Shown piece by piece: positions 42,800 through 53,017 of a stretch of DNA of 64,000 nt. The stretch is taken from positions 35,368,965-35,432,964 of the forward strand of contig NC_087252.1 in assembly GCF_037042905.1 (NCBI RefSeq), given 5' to 3'. The notes under the pieces are model-generated. The model was not told where the DNA came from and made no database searches. It saw nothing but the letters and a program-made list of their open reading frames with translations. The translations under genes and the position numbers were made by a program. This DNA comes from Lytechinus pictus (taxonomy: Eukaryota; Echinodermata; Echinoidea; Temnopleuroida; Toxopneustidae). The stretch's first letter is position 1. Every line of letters starts with the position of its first letter.

Positions 42800-45700
42800 A
42801 ATGATGATGATAATGATGGTGATGATGATGATTATGATGATGATAATGATGGTGATGATAGTGATGATGATGATGATGATAATCCGCAGAACAATCCTTT
42901 GCAGTTGTAACTATTTCTTTACTATAATATTCTTTCTAAATACTGGAAATGGACTTGAAAATCTTTCTTATAATATTAGGGTAGTGGGATGCAGAATTAG
43001 GATAGAAATTAGATGGTTTATATCTTAATCAGCGTGTAGGAGTATAACAGATGAAAACCAAGATGGAAACTTAAGATATTGACATAAATGGATCAATAAC
43101 GAGATCTAGTTGAATTTTTGTGGGATTTGAAGTTGATAAAAATAGAAGCAAACTTGAAGGTTTTCTTGGTTTCCATGCGGGGGTTTGATAATTACTCCGC
43201 GCTCTGCCTTCGGACATTTTAAATGATTCCCAACTTTTTGTTGAACTTTTTTTTAATGGTCAGACATTTAAGAGTGAATATTTGTTCCTGTGTAAAAAGA
43301 GTAAATTCAACTGCATTAGGTTTTCCTATATGTTAAAAGAGAATGAGATATATGATCATTAAGTCCACTGCACACCTTAATACGACTAGCCAAAGATGAC
43401 AACCTTCCCCTTCAGACCCCCTCCCCTTCCCTTTTAAAATGAAGGGGAAAAGGATTCAAAAAAACTTTCCAAGATGATCCTATAAAAAACAACTTGTCTC
43501 TGATTCAAAATAAATTCAACTGCAATGGAATGCAATCACAGGAGATAATTGAAAAAAGAAAAATCTTGCCAGGCAGGTTGAATCTTGAATTCGAACGGAA
43601 ATTGAAGCTTTGCCTTAAAGGGAGAAGTCTGGGAGGCGGGGGATTAATTTCTGTAAACATTCCTGAAACTGTCATCAAACAGGAAGAAGGGGTGAGGGGC
43701 TATATAATCAGACTATCCTAGACCAAAGAAATCTAACCCATTCATTACACAATTCTGTGATTCCCATATCGAGGCTGGGCTGATAAAACCTCGTATTTCA
43801 AAATTAAAAAATTTTGAGGGAAGCTTAGAAAAGGCTGTATTTTGAATATAAAGTGAAGGTGACAGTCTCATAGGCCCAAATTCACAAAGGTGGTTTGTAA
43901 ATCCTTCAGTTGAACCCATGGTTAATTCAGATTACCTGTATAAATAACGCTTATTTACCGCGTATATTAAAAAATGTCCAATGCTGATGCGTGCTTTTGT
44001 CACAGTGTGCCAAATTGATGCCTGTTTCCATGGTTATCATGAGTCCTCTCTTCAAACAGTGGACTAATGAATAAAATAGCGTACTTAACCATGGCAACAA
44101 GCGTCAAATTGGCGCATTGTGACAAAAGCGTGCATCAGAATTGGACACTTTTTTAATATACACAGTAAATAAGCACAATTTATACAGGAAATCTGCATAA
44201 ACCATGGGTTTAACCGATGGTTTTAAAAACCACCTTTGCGAAATTGGACCATTTTGTCTGAAAAGTCTCTTGATACCTGTGAAGAACTCTTTCAAGGCAA
44301 AAGAAAGTTGCTACCCATGTTACAGCTCTAAAATCTAGCTTATTCTGAGCTGTCATCAAAATATTCAAAATTTGAGATACAAGGTTTTATCAGACCAGCC
44401 ACAATAGGCTTTTTACAGGGATCAGCCAGTTTGATTTGGCAAAAGATGGCACTGGTTCAAATTATATTTGACATTCCCTTTGAGTTTCAGGTACTTGTCC
44501 TGTCATTGGCGGAATGGCAAGTGGATTACAAACAAGGATTATAGACTTCAAGAATTCTTGCAAGAATTTCTTTCTGCTCGTCTTCATATTCATCCACTTC
44601 ATGTTGTCCTCTTAGCAACCCTCACCCTCTTCCCCGAGGCAACCCCCCCCCCCCCCCTCTCTTTTCCCCTCACAATACTGTATGTATCTTAACCCTAAAA
44701 GGACTGGGGGGGCCATCATGGCCCCCCTTCAACACTTCGCATGATATTTCTGAAACGCAAGAAGATAGCACTGCAAAATGTTATGACTTTTTTCTTTGAA
44801 GTCTCGCGCAACTTTTGAGACCAAATTTGCTATATACAGGTATAGCATCGCAACGCCACGTGACTTTTTACGAGACAATGTCAAGCCGGAAATGGCTCAT
44901 TTTCATACTTTGTGTGCAAAGTCTATGGGAGATGAAATTCATAAAAGGGTGATTATTTTTCGTTCTAATTGGTCTGCTTAATTAATTTTGGGTTTGATTT
45001 AGTTGTTAAATGGTCTGTAATGATTTCCAATGAAAAAAACAATGAAAAACAAAAGATAAAAAAAAAAAAAGAAATACATAAGAAATTCTAAAACAAAGAA
45101 ATACATACGGAAAAAAATGGCTTTTACTATTTTTCTTTGTGGAAACCTTAAAAATTAGATTAAAAAGATGACATCTGAAAAAAAAAAAAAATATATAAGT
45201 GACATTGGGTGTTAAATATGCAAATAATGTGCATAAATTTGCATATTTTATTCATAATAAATAAAAAAAAATAATAATTTTGGAATTTTTTTTAACACTG
45301 GCTTGTAGTTTATGTGGTAGTCAATGTACGTGCCAAATTTTGGCGCGATCGCGCGAACTGCGGCCGAAATCAGAAGGGGGGGGGGGGGTCCTCAGCTTAG
45401 CCCAGTCCTTTTAGGGTTAAACCATTGTAGGCTTTATCATTCTGCATAATATAGATTTGCAAACACTTTGAGAATGTTATTCATCTGATTCGACACTCTT
45501 TGTAAACTCTATGGGTTGCATTTCGTATTCATAATATCTCAATGCAAGTCAACAACCAAGATCAGTCAATTTCGTTCCTATTAATAAAATTTTGCACTTA
45601 TATTTTGTGGGATGGAGATATACTAACTAGTGGCCCAATATAAATCTAACCCGTTTCTATACTTTTTTATGTTGTAGGATAAAATATGGAACATTTTATA

Positions 45701-48700
45701 AATGGATTTAAAGCTTAAGGGGAGCGTCCTGACTAAAAGTAACCTAATAAATTGATAAGTTGACGGTATCTAGGATACATGTAGGCGTATGAGATCCTTG
45801 GCCTGTTTGAAGAAGTAGAGAAAACCAGTTTACACCACTTTCAACCAGTAAGAACCGGTACGAACCGGTAAACCCAAATTAACTATCTACTAAAGATGTG
45901 AATATACCAGGGGATGTTATTAATATGAAGCAGTTATCAATATTTTTCACTGATATTCACTGAAAACCAGTAGGAAGTAATTCCTTAAAAAGCTGTGTGC
46001 GCTATGAACGCCTAGCTAAGCGGGTAATATAGGAGCGCCTTGAGCACCTAACAAGGTGGATATGTGCGCAATATAAATACCCTATATTATTATTATTATA
46101 TACATGTATCCTTATATCTATAAAACATTCCGAAGCTTTCTGACTAGTTTTTGCTTAAAGGTAAAAGACTGTAGTTGCAGCAAACAATTAATTCTTGAGA
46201 AAGCGTTTTAAATCAAGGTTAATTGTCAAAATATTATCATACATCTAGATCTTGTACATTAATGTAAACTTATCTTTGTAAAAATCATGAAATCTTGGCT
46301 CAAAATTGTTAATTCTGATGATCACTAACACAGAAAAGCATCTGTGGGACAGTGTATTAATATTGCTGCGTAAGATACCTGACATTTGATGGAATTCCGT
46401 GCTTATTTTGCTCATTTCTCAGCAATTACGCATTTTCTTCCAGAGCTATTTGGCACATATATTTTTCATATATATGCAAACACTTTGAGGGTAATTTCAA
46501 GGGATTCTGTTGGGACTCATTTTGAGATCGTTACCACAACTGGTATTTATCTTTCATTTTGAGTGAGTCAGTTAACAGTGGATTGAATAAAGGCCCATAA
46601 TTATTTGATAGATTTCAGATACCTGGTGGGTGTTTCATAAAGCTGTTCGTAAGATACGAATGACTTTACGCACGACTGGTGATCCTTTCTTGTGCTATGT
46701 GATATCCCTATGTAATTGAGTTATGACCTAAGAACATGTTCCAGTCGCGCGTAAAGTCGTTCGTAACTTTACGAACAGCTTTATGAAACACCCACCTGGG
46801 TGCCCGCCTAAAAATAAGCAAGGGTACCTGGGGAGAGTTTTATCAACATTTTTGTCTGACAAGTTGTCAGATTTGACAACTTTCCTTGATTTTCATTGGC
46901 CGAGAAGAACTGGTACTGCAGAAACTGTCAGATAAGACAGACTCATCAGATAAAACAACCAACAAGTCCTTTCATTAAGGAAGTAGGAAGTAATTCCTTA
47001 AAAAGCTGTGTGCACTATGAACGCCTAGCTTAGCCGGGTAATATAGGAGCGTCTTGAGCACCTAACAAGGTGGATATGTGCGCAATATAAATACCCTATA
47101 TTATTATTATTATTATTCATTGAAGGCTTTATCGCAGAATTCGGAAAATCAACAGTCATTTACGCAAGAGCTGGTGTTATTCTATGTACGGAGTGAAGTG
47201 CTGTGGCATAAACCCCAACACCTGGGAGGAATCAGCCGAGGACCGTTCTGTTCTGCCTAAGGCACCATGGTTTGGGCTGGAGTGTCGGGCTACGAGTCAA
47301 GACTTGCGGACAAGCAAGAACAAACACGCCAGCATCGTAAAGACAGAGCAAGCACCACTGCTGTGCCTGCCCCACTGTAGCCTTTTGCTTGCCTACACTG
47401 CAGCAGTCTTTTGGGGGCGAAGATTGGTCTATCCAGCCATCTTCAAACCCACAGGAATTTTTGAAGTTGTGGTCGTCTTCGCTAGCGAAGGACGAACATC
47501 ATCATCAGAACATGTACAACTGGGCCCTGTCTTACAAAGAGTTACGATCGATCCAATCAATCGTAACTCTATGGAAATCCATGGTGTCATAATTTCTTAT
47601 ACAGGTAATGTGCAAAATGTCCTTTGTAAATAAAGGAGATCACACCATATTGTCAAGAAATCAATGAGTTTATGGATATACATTCATATCTAAATTTTTT
47701 AAACAAACATGCATTTTAGATGGCTTTCCATAGTTGTGATTGATTGAATCAATCGCAACTCTTTGTAAGATGAGCCCAGATATTTGATTAAAGGTGAAAC
47801 TGCATAGTTCCACCAGATCACCACAAACTATAATGGAAATAAGACTATATGTAATACATACCTCGTGTGATTTTGAAGTATGTGCTACGAAGCCGCCTCC
47901 ATGTATGTGAATTAGAAGGCCCTTTGACATTGGACTGGGCGGTTTCTCTATTTTCTGTTTTGTTTTCTTGGAGTTCTTCCCCATCTGCTGGAATGCCATC
48001 TCTTCGGCTTCATTCAACCAACCCTGGAGAGAGAGAGAGAGAGGAAGGAGAGATAGAGAGTGGCAGGCAGATATTAAGCACAGAGGAATAAAGAGATAGA
48101 GAGCAGAGAGGAAAAGATATATTTAAAGAGGGAGAGAGAGAGACGTACAGAAAGAGATATAGAAAGGAAGAGAGAGAGAGAGAATGAGGAAAGGAGATAG
48201 AAAGGGGATAATAAAAGAAAATGGGAAAGGAATGAAAAAAGAAAAGAGAGAGACAGACAGTGAGGAAGGAGAGAGAGGGGAAGAGATATAGAAAGACAGA
48301 GGGGAGAGGGAGAAAGGGGAGAGAAAGAGAATGAGGATAATAAAAGAAGACGGGGGAAGGAAGGAAATAAGAAAGGGAGCGCAAGAGAAGAATAAAAAGG
48401 AAGGCATGGGGAAAAGAGGAAAAGAGAAAGGAGGTGAAAGAAAGAGCAAGAGAAATTAAACACTGCACAAAATTAACATACAATGATACAGCGTAGCTGA
48501 CTAGCTGTACTATTACCCTTCAATATTTAGAATAGAGCAATGTAATACTTGCCTCGAAAAACATTAAAAAAAAACCATTTTACAAAGATATCAAATCACC
48601 AGAGTAATGCCAATAGTGAATAAAATATATATATATTTTTTGGGGGAGGGGTCGATATCTTATTGCTTATTCTATTAAAGGTCAGTCAATATCATTACAA

Positions 48701-51700
48701 AAAACACAGTTTCCCAGCTTCACTATTAAACTTAAAAGAAGATGAACGTAATGAAAAGAAATTCTCTCACTATATAAATCAAGGACACCCACATGTCTGA
48801 AGTACATGTAAGCCTATGACTATGGTAGACATGCATATAAAAACAGTCATAGGCTTTTATGGCTTGCTTTTGATTGATTTGGCCTCCTTTTCAAAGCCTA
48901 GTAGAAAGTACCTCTTAAAACCAGACCTGCTCAGATGGCTTAGAGTTAATAATTGGATAATTTCTTTGCTTGGGGCTCTCTATTCAGTGTGATGTTATTG
49001 TTTGGGCATCACCTGTGCCCAAAGGGCGCTGAAGGTCTATCTAATCAGTGATCACTGCATCTTCACACTTCTCTAGCGTATGCAGCTTAAAATAATATAT
49101 TGTGCAAAGAGTAATTGTGGTATTCATATTGAGGACTGTATATTCCACTCATAAAGAACTACATTACTGTATTACATTAATGGGGGTTTCATGATTAATA
49201 TCATAGGATTCAATAAAAAAGATATGTAATAAAAATAACAATTTCAATAGTTGGTAACACATGTATTCGTAACTTCTCTATCTGTTTATTCAATATTTTG
49301 TTTCTATCATTATCATCATCATCATCATTATTATTACTATTACTATTATAATTTTCCTCCTCCTCTTCCTCGTCATCATCATCATCATCATCATCATTAT
49401 TATCCTCCTCCTCCTCCTCCTCACCATCATCATCATTATTATCATTATTATTATCCTCCTCCTCCTCCTCATCATCATAATCATCATCATCATCATCATT
49501 ATTATTGCTATTATTATCCTCCTCCTCCTCCTCATCATCATCATTATGATTTTATCCTGTAAGGAAGGGGAGGGGGAGGGGATTCTTTTTCCATTTAAAG
49601 AACGGCTTTTCTCATTGTTATATTTAGGTCAACTTCATCTTTCAGATTTCATGGATTTATACTATCATCATCATCATGATTATCCTCCTCTTCCTCCTCA
49701 TCATCCTCACCATCATCATCATCATCATCACCATCATCATCATCACCATCATCACCATCATTGTCATCATCATCATCACCACCATCATCATTTCATATTA
49801 TCATGACTTTATTGTATTAGGAATGATGGGTGAAGGGGGGTTCTTTTTCCATTTATTGATAAGCCATTCTCATTTGTTTTATTCAGGTCAACTTCATCTT
49901 TCAGATTTCATGGATTGATACTATTATCAATACATAAATATAATGCTCCCTTGCACCTCCGCTTTAAACAAAAAAAATAGATAGCCATGATTTAATAAAG
50001 AGCTTTCTACTTTGTCATGCTTTCTGATAAAAAAGAATGAGCACTTCTCCTTCTTAACTTATCAATAAAACTGTTATTTTTCCCCATCATGGTCAATATT
50101 GTCCTAGAAATGTGCTCTATCTCTATCTCTCTCACAGTGTACATAACTTCAAACCACCAGACAATCCAGTGCTCTGACGCTCATTTAGCACGTACACCGA
50201 GACTGTTATTGTTAGTGGTTACCATGGCGACAAGTCAGCAATAAATTACGGAAAGAGCCAGCCAAGCATGCACACGCCGAGTCTCATTTGCCTAATTGAA
50301 ATAAAGCGTGTGGCATCTTACGCATAGACATCTAGGATTGATGCGCTTCGATTTCCAACTCTGATGCTACTTTTCGGGTGCCTGTATTTCATCAACTTCA
50401 ATGGCTCCATTGTTGAAACTATTTTAAACTGATTCTATATAAAGTCATTATTAAGGAAATGCAGGCAAATGGTGAAAATAATGAAAGATTTAGCTTCAAG
50501 TGGAAACAGATTGAGGAGAAACGTGTCCATGAGATGTGCATTAGACAGTGAACTTATCCTATGGCGGATACAGGGTTTGTAAATAAAGGGGGCGCAAAGA
50601 GCGAATGTGGAAAAAAATAGAGGCACAGACGACAATGCTCCTTTATTTTAGCTATATAACTAGATACATGTATAGTCAATGAATAATGAGGAAAGAAAAG
50701 AGGGGACGCACATCTTTTGCACTCCTGCCTGTATCTGACGCTCTCTTTAATATGAAGAGTAGGCTTCAAAATGTTGACAAAAACTTATCATTAAGTGTAT
50801 GTTTGTTTTTAGCACAGCTTTAATAGTTACTATACATGGAACATTTGTCAGAATTTTCTTGCATTTCAATATTTCTCGGGAAATTCCTGCCAAGGAGGGA
50901 ACTTGCAAATGCTGGGAAGCACTGGATATGTACGGGGAGGTACCAGGAAATGCTAGAATATGCTTGAGAAAACCTCAGCAAACCCGAAAATATTCAAGAA
51001 GTATATTTTTGTAGTATTTCCCTATATTTCCAACCATTTCCCCATTTCTCTAAAAAACTGACGGAGGCAGGACTTACCAGTATTTTAGGTAATCACTAGT
51101 CTGTAGGCACAGACCCATGTTTTTTTTTGTTGTTGCAATTTTGCATAGTGCATAATACAGAGTCTGAAGTATCAAGACTAGGTTCACTATGTACATGTGC
51201 TGTGGCTGGCTCTCACAGACTTTGAAGTCTAGTCTACACTCTAGACATGGCTTTTAATAGTTAAAGAGCCAAATATGAGACTGTGCTTGCAGACTAGGCA
51301 TTAACGACCAGTATTTCAAAAACCCTGATTTCATACAGCCATGGGTATCTCCCATTCCCCCCCCCCCCCCCGTACCCCATTACATGACAGACACCATCCT
51401 TGTCAAAAAGCAACTCAAAACATGTAAAAAGACAGACAAAATTTTTATGAATGTGCCGTCCTTCATCTTTTGATTAAAGGTCAAGTCCACCTCAGATAAA
51501 TGTTGATTTGAATCAATAGAGAAAAATCAGACAAGCAAAATGCTCAAAATTTCATCAAAATCAGAGGTAAAATAAGAAAGTTATGAGATTTTAAAGTTTT
51601 GCTAATTTTTCACAAAATAGTTAGATGCACAATTTAGCCACATGCAAATGAGAGAATCGATGATGTCCCTCACTCACTATTTCTTTTGTTTTTATTGTTT

Positions 51701-52958
51701 GAATTATACAACATGTCTATTTTCACAGATTTTACAATAAGGACTAACTTGACTGCACCATAAACTGTTAAACAATGGTAATTCCATATTAAAGCTCAGG
51801 GAGAAATAAAACTTTGTTTCACAGTACAATAAGGAAAAAATTAGAATATTTCATATTTCATATAATAAAATAGAAAAGAAATGTGAGTGATGTCATCAGT
51901 TCCCTCATTTGCATACCGACCGTGATGTGCATATAACAGTTTTGTGAAATTAAGCGAAACTTTGAAATGTTATAACTTTCTTATTTTAAAATCCGATTTT
52001 AATGAAATTTTCAGTGTTTTGTTTGTTGGATTTTTTTCTTTTTATTCAAATCAACTTTTGGTTGGGGTGGACTTGTCCTTTAAAGTAGCTCAATTAAACT
52101 AGATATGCTACCACAGCCAAGGTTAAAACCTAAGGTAATTACATACATATATTATTATCATCCTTGCATCGAAGCAATGACGTATTAATAGTGGTAATTA
52201 AACTGTCATTAGTCGCAAACAAAGGGAGTGATTGATGTCAAGTATTGGTTTCAAATAAGGGTGACTTCATCAGAACGATAATTGGTGGTACTCTAGATTC
52301 ACCCGATGAGAAAATTTGAGGCTTATTATCTGCTCTTGCCAGCTATTTTGCAAAAAAAATTCTGCCTGATCATCTTGGAATACCATCTTAACCAGACAAA
52401 GTTAAAGGGGAAGTTCACCCAAACTAACAGTTAATTGCACAATTTATTAATTTTGCACAGGTGCGATGCGCAAAAATATGGGGTTAAGGCGTTCTTGCAC
52501 CGACACTAGGATATCCTCCAATGTTGTAAAACTTCTTAGATTCTTCACAGAAAATGTAAAAACATCTTTGTGTTTGAATTGTGAAATTTTGAGAATTCCG
52601 CGTTCTTTCCTTTTTTCTTTGTGGAGAGCTGTGGCCCCGTGAATTATCAGCCTCTAAAACAGAGGGTTGCCTGGAGGGTTGTGGGTTCAAATCTAAGCCA
52701 TGGCGTAATTCACGTCAACACGAATTGATCAACATTTTACTCTATCCAACCCGGGAGAGGTAAATGGGTACCTAGGTAGAGTTTGAACTCTGCCAGCGAT
52801 TTATTCCTTGAAATGCTTGTGTGCTGTAAGGTTTAACGGGCTTGCTGGGCTAAAGCCAGGGTAATGATATTCAAGTCCCTTTGGAGGAGACATTAAATAG
52901 CATGTGATTTTTACTATAAAAAGAACTGCATTATTCCTTTAAAAGCCCAAACATTGAG

Positions 52959-53017
<59 letters not shown>

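Noticed and set aside
48010..48483. 157-codon Ser/Leu/Phe-rich minus-strand frame
   Set aside because: It is the translation of the CT tract upstream of the LIPE acceptor, with several overlapping frames of similar composition.
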